Source: Pseudomonadota bacterium
GTDB taxonomy: Bacteria; Pseudomonadota; Gammaproteobacteria; Steroidobacterales; Steroidobacteraceae
Direction: 5' to 3'
NCBI GenBank assembly: GCA_037200975.1
Contig: JBBCGI010000001.1
Span: forward strand, 1,984,001 to 2,048,000
Length of the DNA stretch: 64,000 bases
In this document: positions 38,440 through 47,228 of the stretch, in pieces
How positions within the stretch are numbered: position 1 is the first letter of the stretch
How the letters are laid out: every line of letters begins with the position of its first letter
Notes under the pieces: generated by a model
What the model was told of the DNA's origin: nothing
Databases searched by the model: none
What the model saw: only the letters and a program-made list of their open reading frames with translations
Program-made: the position numbers and the translations under genes

Positions 38440-40975
38440 CGGCGGCGCGGGCATCTCCGATCTCCGATCCGGGCCGGCGCGATTCGAGGATCTCGGTCAA
38501 CGCGGACGCGGACATCGGCCGCGCGAGGTAGTAACCCTGCGCCGACTCGCAGCCGCGCGAGCGCAGGAACTCCAGCTGCCCGGCAGTCTCCACGCCTTCG
38601 GCGGTCACACGTTTTCCAAGGGTATGTGCCATGGTGATGACGGATTCGACCAGTGAACCGGCCGAATCGTTCTGTGGGACTTCTTCCAGGAAGCTGCGGT
38701 CGAGTTTTACCGTGTGCACGGGATAACGTCGTAAATAATTCAACGACGAATAACCGGTACCGAAATCGTCGAGCGCCAGTTTCACGCCCAACGCGGCCAG
38801 CGCGCGCAGCGGGTCTTCGACTTCCGCGTCCGCCAGCACGGATTCCACGATCTCGAGCTCGAGGCTCGCGGGCGTGATGCCGTGCTGGTGCAGCGCGGTC
38901 TGCACCATGCGCACGAAGTTGTTGTCCTTGAGCTGCTGCACCGACACGTTCACCGAGAACATGCGCGGCGCGATGCCGGCGCGGGTCCACTCCGCGAACT
39001 GGCTGCAGGCGGTATCGAGCACGAACCCGCCGATGTCGGTGATGAGGCCGGAATGCTCCGCGGCCGGGATGAATTCGCCGGGTAGTTTGATGCCGTCGTA
39101 ACGCGTCTGCCAGCGCAGCAGCGCCTCGACGCCGCACAAGCGATTGTCCGCCAGCGAGAACTGCGGCTGGTAGAACAGCGACAGCTCGCGCCGCCGCAGC
39201 GCGCGATGCAGGCCGCTGTCGGTGAAACTCGCCTTGCGCTGCGCCATCTCGCGCTCGAAGAAAATGGCACGCCCGCGCCCCTGCGCCTTGGCGCGGTACA
39301 TCGCGAGGTCCGCCTGGCGGATGACGTCTTCGAGATCGACGCCGTCGTCGGGGAATAGCGTGACACCGACGCTGGCGCGCATCTGGTAATCGCGGCCGCC
39401 GAGACTGGCCGGCAGCGCGAGCGAACGGATCACGCGGTCGGCGATGTTGCGCACCGTGTCCACGTCGCCGACGTTGCGCAACAACACGGTGAATTCATCG
39501 CCGCCGAGGCGCGCCACGGTGTCGCCCTCTTTCGTGCAGGCCTTGAGACGATGCGCCACGATCGACAGCAATTGATCGCCGGCGCTGTGGCCGAGCGTGT
39601 CGTTGACGCGCTTGAAGTGATCGAGATCGACGTACATGAGCGCGCCGCGCGTGAGCCCCGTGGTCGCGGCGGCCAGTTCCTGCGAAAGCCGGTCGCGGAA
39701 CAATGCGCGGTTCGGCAGCTGCGTGAGCGGGTCGTAGTGCGCCTGGCGATACAGCCGTTCGTCGCGTGCGCTGTTCGAGAGTGCCGCGCGCAGACGCTCG
39801 GCGAACGCGGCGCCGTAGGTCGCGACCGCCGGATCGCGGGCCGGTTCGCTGTGATAACCGACGATGAGCAGCGCGCTCAGCCGCTCGTCGTCGATCACGG
39901 GCCAGAGCCAGAAGAATTCCGCGCCGGCGTCGCGCATCGAGGCGAGGAACGCATGCCGCGACTCTTCGATGCGCGCGATGGTGAGCCCCTCGGGCGCCTC
40001 GCGCACGGTGGCGATCATCGACGAGTCGAACGACACGCGCTGCACGGGCAGCTCATCGGCGCCGAGTGCCGCCATGAACATGCGGCCGTGGGCGTGCGCG
40101 GTCGGATCGAGCAGGATCACGCCCACGCACTGGCTGCGCGTGAGCTCGCGGAATTTCGGCAGGATCACGTCGAGCGCGCGATCGATTTCGCTCGCGGCCA
40201 GCAGCGCCCTGTCTACTTCGCCGAGCACCTCGAAGGCGCGCCAGTCGCGCTGCAGCGCGAGCGTGGTGAGATTGAACTCGCGTTCGAGCGGCGCGAACTC
40301 CGCCACCGGGCTGCGCGGCAGCGATTCGAAGCGGCGTTCGCGCAGGCGCACGAGGCCGCGCTGCAGCGAACGCAGCGGCGGCAGATACCGCTCGCTGATG
40401 ATGGCCGCGACCGCGAATGCCACGGCGATGGTCAGCAGCACCAGTCCGAGCGAGATCGAGGCGAGCTCGCCGAGCGTGGTGCCGAAGCTCACCTCGGGCG
40501 CGAACACGATCACCGTGTTGGCCGACAGCAGGTCGCCCGGCGCGGCGGGCGGCACGTAGGTCATCGCGCCGCGCCACTCCCGCCCGGACGCATACCACGC
40601 GAGGACGGTGGTACCGCCCGGCGCACCCACCGCATGCGGGGCACGCTGGCCAAACAACTGCACGAGATCTTCCGGAACCGGGCTGCTGCTGAAGCGCGCG
40701 CTGCCGGCGCCGTCGAGCACCACCAAGTAACGGCCTTCGAGGCCGCGCGAGAAATCTTCCGGAAAGCCACGCGCATTGAAGAGCAGCGTCGATGCCTTCT
40801 CGCGCGACAACGTGGTCAATTCCTGGTTCTGCTGATTCGCGCGGCGTTCCTCGGCGTCGAACCAGCGCGACACCACGGCGAGCCCCACCGGGATGAGCAT
40901 GGCGACGCAAATGATCGCCCACAGCCGGCGTGTGAGGCCATTACGCAAGACCGAGCTGTACGGATTGCCGCTCAT
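38435..40975 (-). CDS. membrane-bound GGDEF-EAL cyclic di-GMP protein
   Basis: This 846-residue protein has a membrane helix near the N-terminus (LWAIICVAMLIPVGLAVVS), a periplasmic sensor region, a second helix (ISLGLVLLTIAVAFAVAAI), a HAMP-like segment, a GAF-like region, a GGDEF domain (RLGGDEFTVLL intact) and an EAL domain (GVEALLRW, LALDDFGTGYSSLNYL, AEGVETAGQ intact). Both active-site motifs are complete, so it could make and degrade cyclic di-GMP; which dominates cannot be told. ATG 40975 is used; the codon upstream is TTG. The TAA stop belongs to the edge of the palindromic element. Confidence 0.92.
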   Translation of the reverse strand: MSGNPYSSVLRNGLTRRLWAIICVAMLIPVGLAVVSRWFDAEERRANQQNQELTTLSREKASTLLFNARGFPEDFSRGLEGRYLVVLDGAGSARFSSSPVPEDLVQLFGQRAPHAVGAPGGTTVLAWYASGREWRGAMTYVPPAAPGDLLSANTVIVFAPEVSFGTTLGELASISLGLVLLTIAVAFAVAAIISERYLPPLRSLQRGLVRLRERRFESLPRSPVAEFAPLEREFNLTTLALQRDWRAFEVLGEVDRALLAASEIDRALDVILPKFRELTRSQCVGVILLDPTAHAHGRMFMAALGADELPVQRVSFDSSMIATVREAPEGLTIARIEESRHAFLASMRDAGAEFFWLWPVIDDERLSALLIVGYHSEPARDPAVATYGAAFAERLRAALSNSARDERLYRQAHYDPLTQLPNRALFRDRLSQELAAATTGLTRGALMYVDLDHFKRVNDTLGHSAGDQLLSIVAHRLKACTKEGDTVARLGGDEFTVLLRNVGDVDTVRNIADRVIRSLALPASLGGRDYQMRASVGVTLFPDDGVDLEDVIRQADLAMYRAKAQGRGRAIFFEREMAQRKASFTDSGLHRALRRRELSLFYQPQFSLADNRLCGVEALLRWQTRYDGIKLPGEFIPAAEHSGLITDIGGFVLDTACSQFAEWTRAGIAPRMFSVNVSVQQLKDNNFVRMVQTALHQHGITPASLELEIVESVLADAEVEDPLRALAALGVKLALDDFGTGYSSLNYLRRYPVHTVKLDRSFLEEVPQNDSAGSLVESVITMAHTLGKRVTAEGVETAGQLEFLRSRGCESAQGYYLARPMSASALTEILESRRPGSEIGDARAAG

Positions 40976-41099
40976 CAACTTCCCATGGGCTTAGGTTGCG
41001 TCCCTGCAACGCATACGAGCGTCCCTGATATCGCCCTGACTTTACGAAATGTGGGGCGGCGCAAATGCGTGCCGCGTCACGGTTGCGGCTGCACCAACG

Positions 41100-41819
41100 T
41101 CAGGCGGAGCTCTTTTTGGCCGCGGGCACGGCATTCGGCTGGTTCGACTTGATCTGCGCCAGCTGGTTGATGGCCCCGTAGGTGTAGCGGTAAATACCGC
41201 GTGCGCCACGTCGCGCGGCGCCCAACATGCCGCGCGCCACGGTCTCGGCCGGGATCGCGCGGTATTGCTCGCGCGAGCCGGTCAGCAGCGGATTGAGCAG
41301 CGGCGCGAAAATCCGGCCGGTGATCTCGATCGGCCGCAGCTCCTTGCGCGGGCCTAACAACAGGCTGGGCTGCAGGATGTCGACGGAGGCGAACCCGAGA
41401 CGCGACACGGCCTCTTCCATTTCACCTTTTGTGCGTAGATAGAATTTCTTCGACTTCGCATCCGCGCCGACCGACGAGACGACCACGAAGCGGCTGACCT
41501 GCGCGGCGCGCGCCGCCTGTGCGAACAGCAGCACCGCATCGACGTCCGCTTCGCGAAAAGCTTCCTGCGAACCGGCCTCCGCGATCGTGGTGCCGATGCA
41601 GCAGAACGCGTCGTGTGCGGTCAGGCCCTTGAGCTGCTCCGCCATGCGTTCGAAGGTCACGATCCGATTGGCGAGCTTGGGATGATCCTTGGCGAACGGC
41701 CGGCGTGTGAGGGCATACACCCGCGAGTATTCCGGCGCCGCGATCAACGTGTTGACGAGAAACCCGCCGATGAGGCCGGTGGCGCCGGCCACCAGCGCGA
41801 TTTTTGGAGTTGTGCTCAC
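41100..41819 (-). CDS. NAD(P)-binding epimerase-like oxidoreductase (TIP30/HTATIP2-like)
   Basis: This 239-residue short-chain-type Rossmann protein has a GATGLIGG nucleotide-binding loop near the N-terminus, followed by LVNTLIAAPEYSRVYALTRRP, DAFCCIGTTIAEAGS, FVVVSSVGADAKSKKFYLRTKGEMEEAV and ILQPSLLLGPRKELRP. This order is characteristic of the oxidoreductases related to TIP30 and YbjT. The substrate is unknown. The GTG at 41819 gives the expected start just before the first strand; the longer frame upstream adds 40 residues with no family pattern. Confidence 0.8.
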   Translation of the reverse strand: MSTTPKIALVAGATGLIGGFLVNTLIAAPEYSRVYALTRRPFAKDHPKLANRIVTFERMAEQLKGLTAHDAFCCIGTTIAEAGSQEAFREADVDAVLLFAQAARAAQVSRFVVVSSVGADAKSKKFYLRTKGEMEEAVSRLGFASVDILQPSLLLGPRKELRPIEITGRIFAPLLNPLLTGSREQYRAIPAETVARGMLGAARRGARGIYRYTYGAINQLAQIKSNQPNAVPAAKKSSA

Positions 41820-42025
41820 GCGCCGGAGCTTAGCAAGAAATATTGTGCGGGCGCGCCGGAGATCGCCCGGCGAACCGATGCGGGTTGTGAGGCGCCGGGT
41901 GCGAAGCTTGCGGTTCGCGGCGCAAATGTCTCTGGTCACCCGGTCGGGTGATGCGGCGAAAACGCCGGTGCATAAGCTGCGTGTTGGGGAATGACTTCCT
42001 ATTAGTCGCTACACAGGAGTGGAAC

Positions 42026-42880
42026 ATGAATTCATCCAGTTACCGTCACGGCCGGCGTCTGCGGGTCGCGGCGGGTTTTTTTTTGATGCTCGCCGGCCTG
42101 GCGGGCAGCGCGCAGGCCGTGGATTTCGACGAGCAAGTGAAGGCGCCCATGATGAAGGACGCCGCCAGTTTGCGCAGCCAGGCGCAGGCGTTCTCGGCGC
42201 GTTTCGCGGAGCTGCAGGATGGAGCTACCGAACAACTCATCACCAACCGCGCGCTGGCAGGCAGCCGGCTCGACCTCATCTGGCAGATACAACAGGCGAT
42301 CGACCTGCGCCGGCCGCTGGGGGAGGTCTCCGAGCTGGGTTTGGTGAGTCGCGGCGACGGCAGTTACAACATCGATTTCAATTCGTTCCCGCAGTGGGAA
42401 CGCGTCGACCGGAAGCTGGCGGAGCTGCTGCCCACCTACCAGTGGGATTTGCTTTCGCAGGTCCTCACGAATCGCGGCTTTACGGCGGAGGAATCCTCGA
42501 AGCTCAAGGCGTACCTCGCCAGCCGCGACGCCAACGTCGAGGCCCATCAGAAGAAACTTCCGATCGCGCTGGGGTTCAGCAAGGTCGTTAAAAAGTACGA
42601 CAAGATCAAGCGGCCCGTACCGGAGTCGGTGGTGCTGTCGTACATATATCAACTCCAACGTGCCGGCTCCGAAGCGACGCGTGAATGGGCGGTCGGCCTG
42701 CTGGATTCGATCGGCGCGCACGGGGCGCGCATCCTGCTGTCCGCGATGAGCGAAGGAACGTCAACCACAATCTGGTCGCCGAGCGATCAACCAGCCGGCA
42801 TTGCCGGCACACTCGCCGCCGTTCGTCAGCCCGATTTCGAGCAACAGGCCACCGCGCAGGCCAAAGGAACAAAGCCATGA
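42026..42880 (+). CDS. secreted protein of unknown function
   Basis: This 284-residue protein has a signal peptide (about 1-30, ending SAQA-VDF). I do not recognise the rest. It is predicted to be largely helical, with DLIWQIQQAIDLRRPLGEVSEL and a region rich in Lys (KVVKKYDKIKRPVPESVVL). The ribosome binding site CAGGAGT lies upstream. It is the first of three genes of the same strand, and its stop overlaps the next start (ATGA). All three encode exported proteins, so they probably act together outside the cytoplasm. Confidence 0.7.
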   Translation: MNSSSYRHGRRLRVAAGFFLMLAGLAGSAQAVDFDEQVKAPMMKDAASLRSQAQAFSARFAELQDGATEQLITNRALAGSRLDLIWQIQQAIDLRRPLGEVSELGLVSRGDGSYNIDFNSFPQWERVDRKLAELLPTYQWDLLSQVLTNRGFTAEESSKLKAYLASRDANVEAHQKKLPIALGFSKVVKKYDKIKRPVPESVVLSYIYQLQRAGSEATREWAVGLLDSIGAHGARILLSAMSEGTSTTIWSPSDQPAGIAGTLAAVRQPDFEQQATAQAKGTKP

Positions 42881-43413
42881 ACGCCGCTCATTCTCTCGGC
42901 CGCCCGCTTGCCGCGCTCGCCGCCGCGCTGATCGTGCTGACACCACGCGATGCCGCGGCGGTGGAGCTCGACACGGTGGTCTTGAACATCCGTCAAGTCG
43001 GCACCACCGCCGGGGTGTCGCTCGGCCACACGGCCATCGGCCGCACTAACTACAACCGGCTCACCGTCAGCGGCGCCTATACCGCGGCGTGTGTCGCCGG
43101 CGTCATGATCCCCACGAGCGGCCAACGCTCGCTTTCACGTGAGGGTGTCATCGGCGGGTTCGGGCTGATCACCACCATACCCGAACGGTTGCCGGCCATC
43201 GTCGACATGCCCGGCTTCGAACTCCTGGCGGCAGGATCAAGAGTCGCTTGCGCGTACAACTGGTCTTCCAAAGCCGTGGAGGCCAGTTACACGCTCGGCA
43301 TTCCCGGGTTCGGGATCGCAATCGGCGCTGGCGAAATCTCGAAGGGCTCGTCCTATCCATTCATCATGGTCGTGCCGGCCGGTGGCACGCGCGACGACGA
43401 GGGATGTGCCTGA
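42877..43413 (+). CDS. secreted protein of unknown function
   Basis: This 178-residue protein has a signal peptide (LAALAAALIVLTPRDAAA-VE). The mature part is beta-rich by eye (VVLNIRQVGTTAGVSLG, VMIPTSGQRSLSREGVIGGFG, YTLGIPGFGIAIGAGEIS) with three cysteines. I recognise no family. The start ATG 42877 overlaps the preceding stop. It is the middle of the three-gene unit. Confidence 0.65.
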   Translation: MNAAHSLGRPLAALAAALIVLTPRDAAAVELDTVVLNIRQVGTTAGVSLGHTAIGRTNYNRLTVSGAYTAACVAGVMIPTSGQRSLSREGVIGGFGLITTIPERLPAIVDMPGFELLAAGSRVACAYNWSSKAVEASYTLGIPGFGIAIGAGEISKGSSYPFIMVVPAGGTRDDEGCA

Positions 43414-43456
43414 CACCCCTGCGATCGGAATTTCATCATCACCAAGGACGGTCATC

Positions 43457-44080
43457 ATGAATAGTCTCAAGTACATTGTTTTTTCGTTCGTCGCGCTCGG
43501 CGCGGGCAACGTCTGCCACGCGCTGACCAATTGCGACCCCATCGTCATGGACCTGGGCCATGACGGCTTCAACCTCGGCGCCAGGGGAATCGGCGTCCGT
43601 TTCGACGTCGACGCCAACGGCATTCGCGATTCCGTGCAGTGGCTGCGCCGCGGCGGCGATGAGGGTTTCCTCGCCCTCGATCGCACCGGCAACGGGCTGG
43701 TCGACGATGGTGCCGAGTTGTTCGGGGTCGGTACGCCGCTGCTGCTCGAAGGACGTCCCGCGCCCAATGGTTTCGTCGGCCTCGCGCAATACGACGCGCG
43801 CCAGCTCGGCGGCAACGATGACGGGCTCATCACGGATGCGGATGCCATCTGGCCGCAGCTGCGCATCTGGAGCGACGTCAACGCCGACGGCATTTCAACC
43901 TACGATGAAATGCGCACGCTCAGGAGTTTCGGCATCACCGCGCTCGGCACCATTCCGAAGATGCGCAGGTATGTCGATGCCGCGGGCAATCTCATTCCCT
44001 ACTGGGCATGGGCCCTGCAGCGCGGCAAGCCGGGGCGCGTGCAGATGGTCGATGTCTTCTTCCGTCTCTTGCCAAACTAG
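43457..44080 (+). CDS. secreted calcium-binding-like protein with aspartate-rich repeats
   Basis: This 207-residue protein has a signal peptide (1-23). The mature part follows the pattern found near the C-terminus of RTX-type and haemolysin-like proteins: DPIVMDLGHDGFNL, GVRFDVDANGIRDSVQW, GFLALDRTGNGLVDDGAELFG, NDDGLITDADAIWPQLRIW and DVNADGISTYDEMRTL. Several are EF-hand-like D-x-D/N-x-D/N-G loops, so calcium binding is likely. Here the module stands alone rather than as the tail of a large toxin. It lies 43 bases after the previous gene and is followed by a strong hairpin. Confidence 0.78.
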   Translation: MNSLKYIVFSFVALGAGNVCHALTNCDPIVMDLGHDGFNLGARGIGVRFDVDANGIRDSVQWLRRGGDEGFLALDRTGNGLVDDGAELFGVGTPLLLEGRPAPNGFVGLAQYDARQLGGNDDGLITDADAIWPQLRIWSDVNADGISTYDEMRTLRSFGITALGTIPKMRRYVDAAGNLIPYWAWALQRGKPGRVQMVDVFFRLLPN

Positions 44081-44085
44081 CGGTA

Positions 44086-44122
44086 CGCGGGCTGGCGCCA
44101 TGCTCGATGGCGCCAGCCCGCG
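44086..44122. terminator. strong 16-bp-stem hairpin between convergent genes
   Basis: CGCGGGCTGGCGCCAT and its exact complement ATGGCGCCAGCCCGCG enclose a 5-base loop. It lies between the stops of the calcium-binding-like gene and the LuxR gene. No T-run follows, so termination is likely by stem strength or RNA end protection. Confidence 0.55.
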
Positions 44123-44127
44123 CGCAT

Positions 44128-44550
44128 TCACGGACACAGCCGGCGCACGAGTGCCACGCGCGATTCGACGTTGAGCTTGCGGAAGATCTGCCGCACCTGG
44201 GACTTGACCGTATTCGTCGTGACGCCGCGCAGATGCGCAATCTGCGCGAGGGTCCGTCCCTCGCACAACTGTTCGGCGACGGCCTGCTCGGCGGCGGTCA
44301 GTTCCGCCGCCACGGAATGATGCAGCACGCAGGTGAGAGTGAACGCGGGCTCGTCGTCCGCGGGCGGTTCAGTCGACTGCAGGCGAAAAGCAATGCCGCC
44401 GGCACGTTCTTCGATGGCGACCGTCCGCGACGAAGCCAGCAGCCGTGAGAGCAGCTGTGCCACTTCGACGACGCGCGCACGCCGAAAGCGCGCGGCGCTC
44501 AGGCGCCGCAGCTCGGAAAGTGACTGGTTCAGGCTTCTGGCAACCGGCAT
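44128..44550 (-). CDS. LuxR-type helix-turn-helix regulator
   Basis: This 140-residue protein ends in a LuxR/GerE DNA-binding domain (about 80-138: LTAAEQAVAEQLCEGRTLAQ, VTTNTVKSQVRQIFRKL, ESRVALVRRL). The N-terminal half is not a receiver or autoinducer domain; it is a short region with no recognised sensor. ATG 44550 is used, since the longer frame starts at a TTG upstream. It is convergent with the three-gene secreted unit and may control it, but no site was found to show this. Confidence 0.8.
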   Translation of the reverse strand: MPVARSLNQSLSELRRLSAARFRRARVVEVAQLLSRLLASSRTVAIEERAGGIAFRLQSTEPPADDEPAFTLTCVLHHSVAAELTAAEQAVAEQLCEGRTLAQIAHLRGVTTNTVKSQVRQIFRKLNVESRVALVRRLCP

Positions 44551-44631
44551 CGCGGCGTTGTGCCACGGGAGCCAGGCGCGGCGACACTTATATATCTGCC
44601 CCAAAAGGGCAATTTCTCGCAGCGAACGTTT

Positions 44632-45189
44632 TCAGCCCGCCAGCGTGATCCGCTTCACCCACGCCACGTATTTGTCCATCCAGGTGTGCAGGAATTTCCG
44701 GGTCTCCGGATTGGCTACGCCGCCGGCCTCGTCGAAGAAACCATCCTTGACCTGGAGGTATGCCTCGGGCTGCCCGAGTGTCGGCATGTCGAGGAATCCA
44801 AGGCAGGTGCGCAGATGCCCCTGCGCGATCGCAGTTCCGATCGCTCCAGGCGAGCAACCGATGATGCCCGCGGGTTTTCCTGCCCAGGCGCTTTGCCCAT
44901 AGGGCCGCGACGCATGATCGATCGCGTTCTTGAGCACGCCCGGAAGTGAGCGGTTGTATTCGGCGGTCACGAAGATCACCGCGTCGCAGGCGCGCAGCTC
45001 GCTCTTCAAACGCTGCACCTCCGGTGCCTGCGCCTTGTCGTCGTCCTGGTTGTAGAGCGGCAGATCGCCGATCTTGAGCTCCTTGAAGCTGAAATCCGGT
45101 GGCGCGAGCTTGATGAGCGCATTCGCCAGCTTGCGGTTGTTCGAATCCTTGCGAAGGCTGCCGACGATATAACCGATTTGTTTGGGCAT
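44632..45189 (-). CDS. NADPH-dependent FMN reductase / quinone reductase family
   Basis: This 185-residue flavodoxin-fold enzyme has IGYIVGSLRKDSNNRKLANAL (the SxRxxSxN-type flavin phosphate loop), DAVIFVTAEYNRSLPGVLKNAIDHASRP and AGKPAGIIGCSPGAIG. These match the chromate/quinone/azo-reducing NADPH:FMN oxidoreductase family (PF03358). It is likely a soluble enzyme that reduces quinones or flavins in stress defence. GGAGTGATGA precedes ATG 45189. It stands alone, divergent from the DUF1475 gene. Confidence 0.92.
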   Translation of the reverse strand: MPKQIGYIVGSLRKDSNNRKLANALIKLAPPDFSFKELKIGDLPLYNQDDDKAQAPEVQRLKSELRACDAVIFVTAEYNRSLPGVLKNAIDHASRPYGQSAWAGKPAGIIGCSPGAIGTAIAQGHLRTCLGFLDMPTLGQPEAYLQVKDGFFDEAGGVANPETRKFLHTWMDKYVAWVKRITLAG

Positions 45190-45341
45190 TCATCACTCCT
45201 GTATGCGCCGCATCATCGCAAATTCACGCTATCGATCTGTAGGAAGGTGAGCACGCCCGCGCCGGTGCATCCAGCGCCCGGCCCCTTCCGTATCATCGAC
45301 AGCCCCATTGTCCCCAAGCCTCGGCATTCCAAAGGCCCGCG

Positions 45342-45686
45342 ATGCAAAAACGCAGCCTCCAGCTCCTGTTCGGATTCATCTGCCTGTCGCTCGCGGCTTA
45401 CACCGCCTGGGCCAGTACCCGGCAATCCGTCTTCGCGTGGGGTGGCCTCACCACTCCCCCCGACAACCTGTGGACTATTGCCACGCTCATCGACGCGTAC
45501 TACGGATTCATCACCTTCTACGTCTGGGTGTTGTGGAAAGAGACCCGGGCGCTGCCCCGTATCCTGTGGTTCGTCGCGATCATGGCGCTCGGCAACATCG
45601 CGATGTCGGCTTTTGTCCTGCGGCAGCTGGCTCGCCTGAATAATGCCGACTCGATGGGGACTCTGCTGTCGGCGCGGAACTCCTGA
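45342..45686 (+). CDS. DUF1475-like small membrane protein
   Basis: This 114-residue protein has three to four hydrophobic helices ([48 protein letters not shown]). The pattern [19 protein letters not shown] is like the DUF1475 family of small integral membrane proteins. Function is unknown. It lies 6 bases upstream of the DUF2062 gene and is probably co-transcribed with it and the methyltransferase. Confidence 0.75.
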   Translation: MQKRSLQLLFGFICLSLAAYTAWASTRQSVFAWGGLTTPPDNLWTIATLIDAYYGFITFYVWVLWKETRALPRILWFVAIMALGNIAMSAFVLRQLARLNNADSMGTLLSARNS

Positions 45687-45692
45687 CACCCG

Positions 45693-46169
45693 ATGCGCGG
45701 TTTCCTGCAACGCCGACTGGTCGCGCCGCTGCTCGCGCTGCTCAGGCAGGGCGTGACGCCGCGCAAGCTGGCGCTCAGCCTCGCGCTGGGCGTGGTCTTC
45801 GGACTGGTGCCGATCCTCGGAATCTCGACGCCCTTGTGCGCGCTTGCGGCCCTGGCCCTGCGCCTCAACATGCCGGCCATCCAGCTGGTCAACTATCTAC
45901 TGACGCCGCTGCAGCTGCTGTCGATCATCCCGCTGCTGCGTTTCGGCGAATGGCTGGCGCGATCGCCGCGTTTTCCGATCACGCTCGAAGCGGGGCTCGC
46001 GCTGCTGTCGAAAGACGTGTTTACCGCCGTCAGTGCCCTCTCCACGGCGATCGCGCATGCCACGCTCGGCTGGCTCGTGCTGGCGCCGCCCACCGCTTTC
46101 GTCCTGGTCAGGGTTCTCGAACCGGTGTTGCGTCACCTGACCCCGGCATCTTCGCGGGAGGCGCGATGA
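45693..46169 (+). CDS. DUF2062 family membrane protein
   Basis: This 158-residue protein matches DUF2062: [26 protein letters not shown], with [28 protein letters not shown] following. It has about three membrane helices. Such proteins are often encoded next to glycosyltransferases or lipid enzymes; here the stop overlaps the start of a cyclopropane synthase-like methyltransferase, which hints at a role in membrane lipids. Confidence 0.85.
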   Translation: MRGFLQRRLVAPLLALLRQGVTPRKLALSLALGVVFGLVPILGISTPLCALAALALRLNMPAIQLVNYLLTPLQLLSIIPLLRFGEWLARSPRFPITLEAGLALLSKDVFTAVSALSTAIAHATLGWLVLAPPTAFVLVRVLEPVLRHLTPASSREAR

Positions 46170-47218
46170 CTTCGCTTGCCATGCGCCTGCTCGAGCGCGA
46201 CGTCATCCCGGATTTCCTGATCCGCCAGCGCATCCGCTCACTGCTGGCCGCGCGCCTGCGCGAGGAGGATCAGCGCGACCCCGAACGCCAGCAGCAGCGA
46301 CTCATCGATTTCATCCGCCAGCTGGAACGCAGCCCGGTGGCGATCGAAACCGCGGCGGCCAACGAGCAACACTACGAGGTACCGACGGAGTTCTACGCGC
46401 GGGTGCTCGGCAAACACCTCAAGTATTCGAGCGCCTGTTACCCGCACCCGAAGGCGCCGGCCGCCGCGAACCTCGACGCGGCGGAGGCGCGCATGCTGGC
46501 GCTCACCTGCCAGCGGGCTCGGCTGGCGGACGGCGACCGTATCCTGGAGCTCGGCTGCGGCTGGGGTTCCCTGAGCCTGTGGATGGCGGCTAACTACCCC
46601 AAGGCGCGTATCACGGCGGTGTCCAACTCGCGCACGCAGAAGCAACACATCGACGCGCAGGCCCGCGCGCGTGGCCTCGGGAATCTCGAGGTGATCACCT
46701 GCGACGTCAACCGGCTTTCGTTCCCAGCCGGCACGGCCTTCGACCGCGTGGTGTCGGTCGAGATGTTCGAACACATGCGCAACTACGAAACGCTGCTCGC
46801 AACGGTGGCCTCGTGGATGGCGCCGACCGCCACGTTGTTCGTACACATATTCACACACGTGAAATATGCCTATCCGTTCGAAGTCCGGGACGAAACCGAC
46901 TGGATGGCCAGGTACTTCTTCACCGGCGGCATCATGCCGAGCGACAGCCTGCTGCTGTATTTCCAGCGCGACGTGCGCCTGCTCGAACACTGGCAGGTGC
47001 CGGGCTGGCACTACGCCCTCACCAGCGAAGCCTGGCTTTCGAACATGGACCGCCATCGCGCGGAACTATTTCCCCTGTTCGAACGTACCTACGGTCGCGC
47101 TGGCGCGCGGCTCTGGTGGGTGTACTGGCGCGTCTTCTTCATGTCCTGCGCGGAACTGTGGGCATATGACGGCGGTCGCGAATGGCTGGTATCGCATTAC
47201 CTGTTTGAAAAGCGGTAG
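46166..47218 (+). CDS. cyclopropane-fatty-acid synthase-like SAM methyltransferase
   Basis: This 350-residue enzyme of the Mycolic/CFA synthase family has [28 protein letters not shown] motif [31 protein letters not shown] and the C-terminal [17 protein letters not shown], where the cysteine corresponds to the conserved active-site region of CFA synthases. It is a little shorter than E. coli Cfa (382). It probably methylates unsaturated acyl chains of membrane lipids, or acts on a related lipid, using SAM. It is coupled to the DUF2062 gene by an ATGA overlap. Confidence 0.88.
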   Translation: MTSLAMRLLERDVIPDFLIRQRIRSLLAARLREEDQRDPERQQQRLIDFIRQLERSPVAIETAAANEQHYEVPTEFYARVLGKHLKYSSACYPHPKAPAAANLDAAEARMLALTCQRARLADGDRILELGCGWGSLSLWMAANYPKARITAVSNSRTQKQHIDAQARARGLGNLEVITCDVNRLSFPAGTAFDRVVSVEMFEHMRNYETLLATVASWMAPTATLFVHIFTHVKYAYPFEVRDETDWMARYFFTGGIMPSDSLLLYFQRDVRLLEHWQVPGWHYALTSEAWLSNMDRHRAELFPLFERTYGRAGARLWWVYWRVFFMSCAELWAYDGGREWLVSHYLFEKR

Positions 47219-47228
47219 AGTCGCCCGC

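Noticed and set aside
44588-45196. A 202-codon minus-strand frame over the FMN reductase
   Set aside because: It is the other frame of the same strand; the 185-residue frame has the flavodoxin motifs.
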